This document shows positions 26,104 to 34,700 of a stretch of DNA of 64,000 bases, piece after piece (the first letter of the stretch is position 1; each line of letters starts with the position of its first letter). The DNA lies in assembly GCF_902829295.1 (NCBI RefSeq), contig NZ_CADEPL010000018.1, forward strand, positions 62,001 to 126,000. The letters run 5' to 3'. Source of the DNA: Vogesella oryzae (lineage in GTDB: Bacteria > Pseudomonadota > Gammaproteobacteria > Burkholderiales > Chromobacteriaceae). The translations under genes and the position numbers were made by a program. A model generated the notes under the pieces. That model did no database searches. It was given only the letters and a program-made list of their open reading frames with translations, and was not told the origin of the DNA.

Positions 26104-26622
26104 TCAGCCTCCCTTGCCGCCACGCACCACCGAGGCACCCAGACACAGCGCGGCAAAAGCCTTGCGGTAGCGATGGAACTCGGAAGCGTTGGCCGCACAG
26201 TCGGCCAGCACGGCACTGCGGCCATCCTGCTGCACCACCCGCAGATGGCTACGCAGGATCCACAGGCTGTTCTGCACATACTCGCCTTCGCGGTATTCCA
26301 GCACCAGCCGGCCGGTGGCTCGCTGCAGCTGCACCTTGCCGGCCATCTCGCGCTCGCCCTGCGGCTTGCGGTAGCTGTCGGCCAGCTTGGCTATCGGCTC
26401 CTTGCCCTGCAGCCGTTCGCGCCACAGCCGCACGCTGACACCGCTGCGTTCGCGGTCCTCCAGCTGCGGCGGCAAGACGCGGATACCGCCACGGTTGTCC
26501 GGGCGCACCTTCCAGCCGGCAGGCAGATCGAAACTGATACCCAGGGCGGGATTACGGTACGGCGCCGCGTAGGCGGCAGAGGCAAGCAACAGCAGGACAG
26601 GCAGCAGGCAGTAACAGCGCAT
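26104..26622 (-). CDS. Secreted protein of unknown function
   Basis: A 172-residue protein with a clear signal peptide (MRCYCLLPVLLLLASAAYA, cleaved near residue 19). The mature part begins PYRNPALGISFDLPAGWKV, resembling the small PsbP/DUF1795-like secreted fold that starts with such a GISFxLPxGW motif. One cysteine pair is near the end. Its stop lies two bases before the EamA copy 2 start, so the three genes form an operon. I do not recognise a specific family name. Confidence 0.75.
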   Translation of the reverse strand: MRCYCLLPVLLLLASAAYAAPYRNPALGISFDLPAGWKVRPDNRGGIRVLPPQLEDRERSGVSVRLWRERLQGKEPIAKLADSYRKPQGEREMAGKVQLQRATGRLVLEYREGEYVQNSLWILRSHLRVVQQDGRSAVLADCAANASEFHRYRKAFAALCLGASVVRGGKGG

Positions 26623-26640
26623 GGGGGGCAGTCGGCAACG

Positions 26641-26670
26641 AAAAAGGCGCGGAAAGCCCGCGCCTTTTTA
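26641..26670. terminator. Bidirectional terminator between the Rieske oxygenase and the secreted-protein operon
   Basis: AAAAAGGCGCGG-AAAG-CCCGCGCCTTTTT. On the plus strand it ends in a T run, and on the minus strand the complement of the A run serves. It lies immediately upstream of the secreted-protein gene on the minus strand, so it mainly ends other transcripts entering the region. Confidence 0.7.
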
Positions 26671-26692
26671 TTGTGCCGCACAATACAGCGTC

Positions 26693-27802
26693 TTAGCCAG
26701 CCAGATGTTCGCCCATCAGGCGGCGATAGAACTCGTGGAAGTGCTGCATGCCGTCTTCGGTCGGCGACTGGTACGGGCCGACCTCGTTCTCGCCGCGCAG
26801 CCACAGCGCCTTGCGGCCTTCATGCATGCGCTGGCAGATTTCGTCGTCTTCCACCGCGGTTTCGAAGTAGGCAGCCTGCTCGGCCTCGATGAAGTCCGGC
26901 TCGAACCACAGGATGTCTTCCGGATAGTAGAACTCGGTAATCACCGTGCACTGCTCCGGACCCTTGGGCACAACCACGCTGACTACCAGCACGTGCGGAT
27001 ACCACTCCACCATGATGTTGGGGTAGTAGGTCAGCCAGATGGCGCCGAATTCCGGTTGCTTGTCGGCGTAGCGTTTGATCACTTCCTCGTGCCACTTGCC
27101 GTACACCTTGCTGCCGGAACGGGCGAGCTTGTTCTTCACCCCCACGGTCTGCACGTGGTACTGGTCACCCCACTCCCACTTCAGATCGCCACAATCGACG
27201 AAATTGCCGAGGCCCGGGTGGAACGGGTCCACGTGGTAGTCCTCGGAATACACCTCGATGAAGGTCTTCCAGTTGAAGTTGTATTCGGTGGTGAACGACT
27301 TGTGGTAGCCGTAGCCTTCGAACGTCATGTGCTTGGCAACGCCCAGCTTAGCCAGGTCGCGGCCGATGTCGCGGCGGGCATCGAACAGCAGGCCGTTCCA
27401 GCGGGTCAGCGCGGTCTGGTTCAGGTTCAGGCACGGCGTTTCCGGAAAATGCGGCGCGCCCACCAGCTGGCCGGCATTGTCGTAGGTCCAGCCGTGCAGA
27501 TTGCACACGATGTGGTTGCCGTTGCCGCGCCCCTGGTAGATCAGGGCCTGACGGTGACGGCAGACATTGGAAATCAGCTTGATGTCGCCATCGACATTCT
27601 TGAGCATCTTGCCGTGGCCCATCCAGTCCAGGGTGTGATAGTCGCCGGCATTGGGCACCATCAACTCATGACCGTAGTACTGCGGGGCATCGGCAAACAG
27701 GATTTTCTGCTCCAGCTCATAAAACGCCGGATCGAAATAGGTAGAAACAGGCAACTGCGCGGCAGAGGCCCGGAGCAACTGGGACGAAGCCAGATCAGAC
27801 AT
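26693..27802 (-). CDS. Rieske-type aromatic-ring/betaine-type oxygenase, alpha subunit
   Basis: A 369-residue non-heme iron oxygenase. The Rieske site is CRH at residues 81-83 and CNLH at 100-103. The mononuclear iron site is in EVYSEDYHVDPFHPG, with D188, H190 and H195. Homologues attack aromatic rings or quaternary amines such as carnitine or glycine betaine; the sequence does not choose between them, and it differs clearly from GbcA as I remember it. No beta subunit or reductase is adjacent. ATG 27802 is the first conserved-looking start; the upstream frame is probably untranslated. Confidence 0.82.
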   Translation of the reverse strand: MSDLASSQLLRASAAQLPVSTYFDPAFYELEQKILFADAPQYYGHELMVPNAGDYHTLDWMGHGKMLKNVDGDIKLISNVCRHRQALIYQGRGNGNHIVCNLHGWTYDNAGQLVGAPHFPETPCLNLNQTALTRWNGLLFDARRDIGRDLAKLGVAKHMTFEGYGYHKSFTTEYNFNWKTFIEVYSEDYHVDPFHPGLGNFVDCGDLKWEWGDQYHVQTVGVKNKLARSGSKVYGKWHEEVIKRYADKQPEFGAIWLTYYPNIMVEWYPHVLVVSVVVPKGPEQCTVITEFYYPEDILWFEPDFIEAEQAAYFETAVEDDEICQRMHEGRKALWLRGENEVGPYQSPTEDGMQHFHEFYRRLMGEHLAG

Positions 27803-27958
27803 AATTCCCACACCCCCTGGGGAGAAGTATAAGACCAGCCGAATCTCGCTCTTAACGAGTTTACGGAGAGCTATAAAAAAGAAAACGCAATTGATAGCAA
27901 GGGTTAGACACACGCACCCCCGCAATCGAGGGCGGGATTTTGGGCCAATTCCCCCCCC

Positions 27959-27979
27959 GGGGCAAGCGTTTTTTGCCCC
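27959..27979. other. GGGGCAA/TTGCCCC hairpin in the 27803-28279 gap
   Basis: A seven-base inverted repeat with a seven-base loop in the 477-base divergent gap between the oxygenase gene and ackA. The stretch is unusually rich in C and T runs. No gene is visible in the gap; its other contents are the two palindromes below. Confidence 0.4.
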
Positions 27980-28090
27980 GCTTTTTGTGCCAAGTCAACA
28001 GATTGCCGCGGTAAATATGACCAACCCTGGCTGTGGAAAATTTGCCCCGTAAAACCCGTTTGCTTTCATGGCCTTGTCTTATTGCCATCT

Positions 28091-28116
28091 CACAATCAAC
28101 CCGGGCGGCGATTGTG
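28091..28116. promoter_or_regulatory. Inverted repeat CACAATC-N12-GATTGTG upstream of ackA
   Basis: Perfect seven-base arms at 28091-28097 and 28110-28116, centred about 175 bases before the ackA start codon. It looks like a dimeric regulator site. The regulator is not identifiable from sequence; it is not a canonical FNR or ArcA box. Confidence 0.5.
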
Positions 28117-28131
28117 ACCGCAGGCGGGGAA

Positions 28132-28164
28132 ATCCCTATGGTGCAATGCACCACAAACAGGGAT
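28132..28164. promoter_or_regulatory. Nested palindrome overlapping a possible ackA promoter
   Basis: GGTGCA-A-TGCACC (28140-28152) lies inside outer arms ATCCCT (28132-28137) and AGGGAT (28159-28164). A GATAAT hexamer at 28162-28167 could be a -10 box, placing the palindrome over the -35/-10 spacer, where a bound protein would block or redirect polymerase. Confidence 0.5.
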
Positions 28165-28279
28165 AATGCCCGCCTCCCGCAGTGCAGACAGCCCGGTCTG
28201 GCTACGCGCGCGGCAATAACAACAACACGCAACCACGGCACAGACGCTTGCTTAAAGTCTTACTGCTTACGGACCCGAC

Positions 28280-29476
28280 ATGATCACCCACACTCTCGTC
28301 ATCAACTGCGGCAGCTCGTCGCTGAAATTCGCGCTGATCAACCCGGCCGACCAGGTCACCACGCTTACCGGCCTGGCAGAAAAACTGGGCCTGCCCGATG
28401 CCTGCATCAGCTTCAAGCAGGATGGCCGCAAGGTCGAGCTGTCACTGGCGCAGGGCGACCACGCCGGCGCCATGCGCGCCATTCTCAGCTACCTGAACGA
28501 GCGCGAACTGACCGGCAGCGTGACCGCCATCGGCCATCGCGTGGTGCATGGCGGCGAGACCTTCAAACAGTCCACCCTGATCGACGATGGCGTTATCGCC
28601 GCCATCGAGGACTGCGCACGCCTGGCGCCGCTGCACAACCCGGCCCACCTCTTGGGCATCCGCACCGCGATGGAATGCTTCCCGGACCTGCCGCAGGTGG
28701 CAGTGTTCGATACTGCCTTCCACCAGACCATGCCGCAGCATGCCTATCTGTATGCGGTGCCGATGGCGCTGTACCGCGAGCACGGCGTGCGCCGTTACGG
28801 CTTCCATGGCACCAGCTACCGCTATGTCACCGCCGAGGCGGCCAACATGCTGGGTAAAGCGCTGGCCGATACCGCCTTCGTCTGCGCCCACCTCGGCAAT
28901 GGCGCGTCGGTGGCGGCGGTACTGGGCGGGCGCAGCGTGGACACCAGCATGGGGCTGACCCCGCTGGAAGGCCTGGTGATGGGCACCCGCTCCGGCGACA
29001 TCGACCCGGGCATCTTCGGCTACCTGGCGGCCGAGCTGGGCACCGACATCCAGGGCGTCACCGACATCCTCAACAAGCAGTCCGGTCTGCTGGGCCTGTC
29101 CGAGCTGTCCAGCGACTGCCGCGAGCTGGAAGATGCCGCCGCCACCGGCCACACCGGCGCCATCATCGCGCTGGAAGTGTTTGCCTACCGCCTGGCCAAG
29201 CAGATCGCCGCCATGACCGTGGCGCTGGGCCGCCTCGACGCCGTGCTGTTTACCGGCGGCATCGGCGAAAACTCGCCGCTGCTGCGCGGCAAGGTCATCA
29301 AGCAGCTGGGCTTCCTCGGGCTGACCCTGGACGCTGCGGCCAACGATGCCGCCTTCCGTGGCAAATCAGGCCGCATCACCACCGCGGACAGCGTCGCCGC
29401 GCTGGTAGTCAACACCAACGAAGAACTGATGATCGCACTGGATACCGCCGCCCTCACCGGCGGGCAAGGAGCCTGA
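28280..29476 (+). CDS. ackA: Acetate kinase
   Basis: Interconverts acetyl phosphate plus ADP with acetate plus ATP; 398 residues, the family's normal length. Motifs are LVINCGSSSLKFAL at the N-terminus, HRVVHGG, DTAFHQTMP, YGFHGTSYRYV, HLGNGASV and FTGGIGENS. ATG 28280 is preceded by GGAC-rich sequence. Three bases separate it from pta, forming the acetyl-CoA/acetate operon. Confidence 0.98.
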   Translation: MITHTLVINCGSSSLKFALINPADQVTTLTGLAEKLGLPDACISFKQDGRKVELSLAQGDHAGAMRAILSYLNERELTGSVTAIGHRVVHGGETFKQSTLIDDGVIAAIEDCARLAPLHNPAHLLGIRTAMECFPDLPQVAVFDTAFHQTMPQHAYLYAVPMALYREHGVRRYGFHGTSYRYVTAEAANMLGKALADTAFVCAHLGNGASVAAVLGGRSVDTSMGLTPLEGLVMGTRSGDIDPGIFGYLAAELGTDIQGVTDILNKQSGLLGLSELSSDCRELEDAAATGHTGAIIALEVFAYRLAKQIAAMTVALGRLDAVLFTGGIGENSPLLRGKVIKQLGFLGLTLDAAANDAAFRGKSGRITTADSVAALVVNTNEELMIALDTAALTGGQGA

Positions 29477-29479
29477 GCC

Positions 29480-31573
29480 ATGCGCACATACCTGATTGCC
29501 CCGGTCGGCTTTGATGCCGGTCTGACTTCGGTATCGCTGGGTCTGGTGCGCGCACTGGAACAGGACGGCCTCAAGGTCGGCTTCGTCAAGCCGATCGCCC
29601 AGGGCGGCAATGGCGACGAGCCGGAACGCTCCACCCACTTTGCCCGCGAGCTGTGCCATCTCAACGCACCGGCACCGATCAGCATGGAACGCGCCGAGCA
29701 CCTGCTAAGCCAGGGCCAGCTCGACCAGCTGCTGGAAGAAGTGGTTAGCCTGTACCAGCAGGCGGCGGCCAACGTGGACGTGGTGATTGTCGAAGGACTG
29801 GTGCAGGACCAGCAACACGTGTTCACCACCTACATCAACAGCAAGATCGCCCGCACCCTGCAGTGCGACGTGGTGCTGGTGAGCAGTGGCGGCAACATGC
29901 CCAGCCACGAGCTGGCCGAGAAGCTGGAAATCGCCATCCAGGCTTTCAACGGCGGCAGTGGCCAGATCGCCGGCTACATCCTTAACCGCCTGCAGCCGGA
30001 ACAGCAGGCACGGACGTTGGCCGCAGAGATTTCCGCCAGCAGCCGGCTGATCCAGGCGCGACGCATTCCGTGCCTCGGCGGCATTCCGCTGGAACCGGAA
30101 CTGATGGCACCGCGCACGCTGGACGTGGCCAACTATCTCAAGGCGCGGCTGCTGCACGCCGGCCAACTGACCCGCCGCCGCGTGCTGAGCATGTCGGTGA
30201 TGGCGCGCTCGGTACCGCACATCGTGCACCTGCTGAAGCCGGGCGCCCTGGTGATCGCCCCGGGCGACCGCGAGGACGTGATTCTGGCCACCGCGATGGC
30301 GGCACTCAACGGTGTACCGCTGGCCGGCCTGCTGCTGACCTGCGGCGCCGAGCCGGACCCGCGTGTGGCGCAGCTGTGCCACAAGGCGTTTACCAGCGGC
30401 CTGCCGGTACTGTCGATCGACACCAATACCCTGGACAGCACCACGCTGATCGCGGCGATGAACCGCCAGGTACCGTCCGACGACCTGGAGCGCATGGAAC
30501 GGGTGGTCGATTTCGTCGCCGAGCACCTGAACTGCACCACACTGCAGCAGCGCATCGGCGAAACCAGCGAAAAACGCCTGTCGCCGCCGGCTTTCCGCTA
30601 CCAGCTGATGGAAAAGGCGCGCCGCGCCGCCAAGCGCATCGTGCTGCCGGAGGGTAACGAGCCGCGCACGGTGAAAGCCGCCGCCATCTGCCACGAAAAG
30701 GGCATCGCCCACTGCGTGCTGCTTGGCGACCGCAACGACATCCTGCAAGTGGCCGAGGCACAGGGCGTTGCCCTGCCGGCCGGTATCGAGATTGTCGATC
30801 CGGCCGAGGTCCGCAGCCGCTACGTGCCGTCGATGGTCGAGCTGCGCAAGAGCAAGGGCCTGAGCGCGCCGATGGCCGAGCAGCAGCTGGAAGACAATGT
30901 GGTGCTGGGCACCATGATGCTGGCGCTGAACGAAGTGGACGGCCTGGTTTCCGGCGCGGTACACACCACCGCCAACACCATCCGCCCGGCACTGCAGCTG
31001 ATCAAGACCGCGCCCGGCGCCAAGCTGGTGTCCAGCGTGTTCTTCATGCTGATGCCGGACCAGGTACTGGTGTACGGTGACTGCGCGGTGAACCCGGACC
31101 CGAGCGCGGAAGAGCTGGCCGACATCGCCATCCAGAGCGCGGACTCCGCCGCCGCCTTCGGCATTCCGCCGCGCGTGGCGATGATCTCCTACTCCACCGG
31201 TTCTTCCGGTAGCGGTGACGACGTGGAGAAAGTGCGCGAAGCCACCCGCATCGCCCGCGAGAAGCGCCCGGGCCTGCTGATCGACGGCCCGATGCAGTAC
31301 GACGCCGCCAGTGTGGAAAGCGTTGGCCGCCAGAAGGCGCCGGACAGCCCGGTAGCCGGCCGCGCCAACGTGTTCGTATTCCCGGACCTGAACACCGGCA
31401 ACACCACCTACAAGGCGGTGCAGCGGTCGGCCAACGTGGTGTCGGTCGGTCCGATGCTGCAAGGGCTGAAGAAGCCGGTAAACGACCTGTCGCGCGGCGC
31501 GCTGGTGGACGACATCGTCTACACCATCGCCCTCACCGCGATCCAGGCCGAACAGCTGCCGGCCGAAGGCTAA
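29480..31573 (+). CDS. pta: Phosphate acetyltransferase (long form)
   Basis: Converts acetyl-CoA and phosphate to acetyl phosphate. At 697 residues this is the long, regulated form: an N-terminal P-loop-like/dethiobiotin-synthetase-like domain (APVGFDAGLTSVSLGLVRAL), a central DRTGG domain (about 220-330) and the C-terminal PTA catalytic domain (from about 380, with ISYSTGSSGSGDDVEKV and PDLNTGNTTYKAVQR). Co-transcribed with ackA. Confidence 0.98.
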   Translation: MRTYLIAPVGFDAGLTSVSLGLVRALEQDGLKVGFVKPIAQGGNGDEPERSTHFARELCHLNAPAPISMERAEHLLSQGQLDQLLEEVVSLYQQAAANVDVVIVEGLVQDQQHVFTTYINSKIARTLQCDVVLVSSGGNMPSHELAEKLEIAIQAFNGGSGQIAGYILNRLQPEQQARTLAAEISASSRLIQARRIPCLGGIPLEPELMAPRTLDVANYLKARLLHAGQLTRRRVLSMSVMARSVPHIVHLLKPGALVIAPGDREDVILATAMAALNGVPLAGLLLTCGAEPDPRVAQLCHKAFTSGLPVLSIDTNTLDSTTLIAAMNRQVPSDDLERMERVVDFVAEHLNCTTLQQRIGETSEKRLSPPAFRYQLMEKARRAAKRIVLPEGNEPRTVKAAAICHEKGIAHCVLLGDRNDILQVAEAQGVALPAGIEIVDPAEVRSRYVPSMVELRKSKGLSAPMAEQQLEDNVVLGTMMLALNEVDGLVSGAVHTTANTIRPALQLIKTAPGAKLVSSVFFMLMPDQVLVYGDCAVNPDPSAEELADIAIQSADSAAAFGIPPRVAMISYSTGSSGSGDDVEKVREATRIAREKRPGLLIDGPMQYDAASVESVGRQKAPDSPVAGRANVFVFPDLNTGNTTYKAVQRSANVVSVGPMLQGLKKPVNDLSRGALVDDIVYTIALTAIQAEQLPAEG

Positions 31574-31600
31574 ACGCACGGCGCTCGCCACCGTGACATG

Positions 31601-31629
31601 ACAAGGCCCCCGCCATGCGGGGGCCTTGT
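31601..31629. terminator. Hairpin terminator after ackA-pta
   Basis: ACAAGGCCCCCG...CGGGGGCCTTGT with a four- to five-base loop, 27 bases after the pta stop. An exact repeat copy follows at 31635-31646. Confidence 0.85.
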
Positions 31630-31654
31630 TACCTGCGGCCAACCTTGTTTCCCG

Positions 31655-31984
31655 TTAACTGCCGCCGAGATTGAACTCCACCCCGGGGATGGTTTCCGGC
31701 TTGCCGGCCTGCTGTATGGCCTTGAAGGCGGCCACCGCCTCGCTACGCAGCGGCTCATCCAGCTTGTCCCACAGATCGCCTACCGCCGCGGCCAGCAACT
31801 GGCCGCCAAGGCACTCGCTGCTGGCATCCAGCACCTGTGCCAACGCCTGCAACTGCAATGCCTGTTCCGCGCCCAGCGGCAACTTCTGCAGCCGCACCGA
31901 CGAGCTTTTCACATCACAGCACGCCAGGCCGTGATCCCGCCGCGACAGCAAGTCGCTTACCTGTTTATCCAGCATCTGTCCCAT
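31655..31984 (-). CDS. Small hypothetical protein, alanine/leucine-rich
   Basis: A 109-residue soluble protein I do not recognise, mostly helical and rich in Leu, Ala and Gln (MGQMLDKQVSDLLSRRDHG...). It has two vicinal cysteines (LACCD). The ATG at 31984 has a strong GGAGGGG site, which argues for a real gene. It is convergent with pta and divergent from the chemoreceptor gene. Confidence 0.6.
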   Translation of the reverse strand: MGQMLDKQVSDLLSRRDHGLACCDVKSSSVRLQKLPLGAEQALQLQALAQVLDASSECLGGQLLAAAVGDLWDKLDEPLRSEAVAAFKAIQQAGKPETIPGVEFNLGGS

Positions 31985-32216
31985 GATCCACCCCTCCGCT
32001 TGTGTGTCCTCAGCATAGGTCAGCCGTCGGCATTTTCCAGCCTCGAGCAGTAGCCCATCCGGACGGAAGCCCATTCCTGCCCGCCAAAAAACCGTTACGT
32101 ACCAGCCGCTTGTAGAATTCAAACAATTGTTTTAGCCTGTTGCTCGCAGTACAAAACAAAGCACGAGCCGCGTCCGCAAATGAGGCGCCGCCAACACAAC
32201 AACGCGAGGAAACAAA

Positions 32217-33695
32217 ATGTCTCTCAACACCATTGCAGAATGGTTCATCCCGGATGCCATCCGCCAGGATGCGGAAGGCCTGATCCGCGCCCGCACCGTG
32301 GTCAGCGTCGGCCTGCTCGCCGGGTTGATCGCCCCGCTGTTCGCGCTCTCCTATTTCAAGCTGCACCACCCGGCGATGGGCACCGGCATCCTGCTCGGCG
32401 GTATTGCCATGCTGCTCGGGCCACTACTGCTCAAGCTCAGTGGCGCACTGCGGTTGGTGGCGCAATTGATCGTGCTGGTGATGTACCTGATGGTGTGCTG
32501 GATGGTGTATGTCAACGGCGGCATCATGTCCACCAGCATCATGTGGTTTGCCGTGGTACCGTTTGCCGCCATTTTTGTCAGCGGCCGCCGTGCCGGCATT
32601 GTGTGGACACTGCTGACTTTCGTGATGATCGCGGTGATGTTCCTGCTGTCCGCCGCCGGTGACATCCCGCCCACGCCGATTGCCCACGAAGAGCTGCCCA
32701 TCCTGCAGGCCAAGTCGCTGATCGGCCTCACGCTGGTGGTGCTGAGCCTGGCGCTGGCCAACGATCGCGCCAAATCGCGCAGCTTTGCCAAACTGGAGCA
32801 GGCGCGCGAAGCCGCCGAACTGGCCACCCAGGCAATGAAGCAGATGATGGAACAGGTTACCCACTCCATCTCCGCCGCCTCCAACGAGAGCCGCGACATT
32901 GCCGGCAGCACCCAGATGATTGCCCGCACCATGAACGAACAGCGCAACCGCGCCGAAGACATGGTGGTGATCGCCCAGCAGATGGCGGTAGTGACCAGCC
33001 AGAACGCTGCGCAGTCGCACTGCGCCACCAGCATGGCGGCCAATGCCGGCCACGCGGCCAACGGTGGTGGCCAGGCAATGGATCAGGCAGTCAATCAGCT
33101 CAACCAGGCCGGCGAGGTCATCATGCACGCGGTAGAACGCATGGAAGACCTGGGCGAGCGCAGCGCCGAGGTCAACGGCATTGTGCAGCTGATCCGTGAC
33201 ATTGCCGACCAGACCAACCTGCTGGCACTGAATGCCGCCATCGAAGCGGCACGGGCCGGCGAAATGGGTCGCGGCTTTGCCGTGGTGGCCGACGAGGTGC
33301 GCAAGCTGGCCGAGCGCACCCAACACGCCACGCTGGATATCGAGCAGAAAATCGGCCTGATCGTCAGCGGCACCAACGAGGCCATCGACGCCATCCGCAA
33401 CGGCAATGCCCAGGTGCGCGCCGGGCGCGAGCATGCGGTGGATGCGCAGCAGCGCCTCGCCGGCATCATCCGCGACACCCACGCGCTGGCGCAGCTGCTG
33501 CGCGAGGTATCGCAGGCGGAAGAGAACCAGAACACCGGCTTTGCCCGCTTTGCCGGCGACATCACCGCGGTGGGCGACAGCAGCCGCACCCTGTCCGGCG
33601 AAACCGACACCATAGCCAGCGCCACCGAACGGCTGGACCGGCTGATGGCGGAACTGGGCGATAACATGCGCCAGTTCCAGCTCGCCGCCAGCTGA
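32217..33695 (+). CDS. Methyl-accepting chemotaxis protein with a membrane-embedded sensor
   Basis: A 492-residue receptor. Residues about 28-185 contain six hydrophobic segments with no sizeable periplasmic domain, so the signal is probably sensed within the membrane or through its state. There is no obvious HAMP; a coiled coil leads to the signalling tip [21 protein letters not shown] (about 325-345) that docks CheA/CheW. ATG 32217 follows GAGGAAA. It is isolated from che genes. Confidence 0.9.
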   Translation: MSLNTIAEWFIPDAIRQDAEGLIRARTVVSVGLLAGLIAPLFALSYFKLHHPAMGTGILLGGIAMLLGPLLLKLSGALRLVAQLIVLVMYLMVCWMVYVNGGIMSTSIMWFAVVPFAAIFVSGRRAGIVWTLLTFVMIAVMFLLSAAGDIPPTPIAHEELPILQAKSLIGLTLVVLSLALANDRAKSRSFAKLEQAREAAELATQAMKQMMEQVTHSISAASNESRDIAGSTQMIARTMNEQRNRAEDMVVIAQQMAVVTSQNAAQSHCATSMAANAGHAANGGGQAMDQAVNQLNQAGEVIMHAVERMEDLGERSAEVNGIVQLIRDIADQTNLLALNAAIEAARAGEMGRGFAVVADEVRKLAERTQHATLDIEQKIGLIVSGTNEAIDAIRNGNAQVRAGREHAVDAQQRLAGIIRDTHALAQLLREVSQAEENQNTGFARFAGDITAVGDSSRTLSGETDTIASATERLDRLMAELGDNMRQFQLAAS

Positions 33696-33705
33696 TCCCG
33701 CGGAT

Positions 33706-33746
33706 AAAAAAAACCGCCTGCCGGCTTGCCGACAGGCGGTTTTTTC
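33706..33746. terminator. Bidirectional terminator between the chemoreceptor and Cof phosphatase genes
   Basis: AAAAAAACCGCCTG...CAGGCGGTTTTTT, 11-base GC-containing arms with A and T runs, in a convergent gap. Confidence 0.92.
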
Positions 33747-33764
33747 ATGCGGCCAACCCGACAC

Positions 33765-34550
33765 TCAGGCGAAAGCCTGCTCCAGCACCCGGGCCACCGC
33801 CGATTCGGCATGGTGCCCGATCTGCCGCGCCTGCGGCACCTGCCCGCTCAATCGCGGACTGGCATTGGCCATGCGGTGCGGGTGGCCGACCAGACGCAAC
33901 ATCTCCACATCGTTCTGCGCATCGCCGAATGCCGCGCAGTGTTCGGCGGCGATACCCAGCTCGGCCAGCAGCAGCGATAGCGCACTGCCCTTGCTGACGC
34001 CGGGCGCCATCACCTCCAGATAACAGTCCTGCGAGTACACCAGCGCCAGCTGCCCTTCGAAGCGATGCAGGATTTCCTGCTCGATCGCCGTCAGCTTGTC
34101 CGGTGCGGCGTAGTAGATGATTTTGGCGACGCCGCTACCGTGGTAGTCCGCCAGCGACTCCACCTGCTCCGCCTTGCCGGCATACGCTTGCAGCGGCCCG
34201 TGGTAACGGCAGGCCAGCCGCTGGCTATCCAGATACAGCCCCATTTCGGCATCGCCGGCCAGTGCCGGCTGCAGCAGCTTGTTGACCAGCGCCGGCGTCA
34301 GGTTGGCCGCATGCAGCTGCCGGTCGTCCTGCGCATGCACCCGGGCACCATTGGCGCTGATGACACTGATCGACAGGTCGCTACCCGCGGCCAGTATCTC
34401 GCGCACATCACGGTGATGGCGGCCGGTGGCGACAATCAGCTGGCAACCTGCGGCGGCGGCACGGCGCAGCGCCTGCCAGCTGCGCGCGTTAACGCGGGAG
34501 TCGGCATCCAGCAAGGTACCGTCCAGATCGGTGGCAATGGCGCGAAACAT
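33765..34550 (-). CDS. Cof-type HAD-IIB sugar-phosphatase-like hydrolase
   Basis: A 261-residue HAD phosphatase. Motif I is DLDGTLLD (8-15), motif II is VATGRHHRDV, the motif III lysine is in the VSKGSAL region, and motif IV is FGDAQNDVEML. A C2B cap lies in the middle. Likely substrates are sugar phosphates or flavin/pyridoxal phosphates. ATG 34550 follows AGGAGA. It is divergent from a DeoR-family regulator, which may control it. Confidence 0.92.
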   Translation of the reverse strand: MFRAIATDLDGTLLDADSRVNARSWQALRRAAAAGCQLIVATGRHHRDVREILAAGSDLSISVISANGARVHAQDDRQLHAANLTPALVNKLLQPALAGDAEMGLYLDSQRLACRYHGPLQAYAGKAEQVESLADYHGSGVAKIIYYAAPDKLTAIEQEILHRFEGQLALVYSQDCYLEVMAPGVSKGSALSLLLAELGIAAEHCAAFGDAQNDVEMLRLVGHPHRMANASPRLSGQVPQARQIGHHAESAVARVLEQAFA

Positions 34551-34590
34551 GGCAGTCTCCTGAGAAATCACGCGCCAATTGTGCACCTTC

Positions 34591-34627
34591 ATGCACAAAC
34601 ATGCAAACAAACATGCAAAACCATGCG
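34591..34627. promoter_or_regulatory. Direct-repeat operator candidate between the Cof and deoR-like genes
   Basis: Four ATGCA/ATGCG motifs begin at 34591, 34601, 34613 and 34623, spaced 10, 12 and 10 bases, about one helical turn each. The middle two lie in near-identical 12-base units (AAACATGCAAAC and AAACATGCAAAA). DeoR-type regulators commonly bind such repeats. Confidence 0.55.
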
Positions 34628-34700
34628 CAAAATCGTGATCGAAATTGACCGACTACGTACATTGCTGCACGATTGCGCAAACTTCTCCGGCCAATCACGC

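Noticed and set aside
33706-33746. Considered as a mobile-element inverted repeat
   Set aside because: Symmetric stem with flanking A and T runs in a convergent gap is a normal bidirectional terminator.
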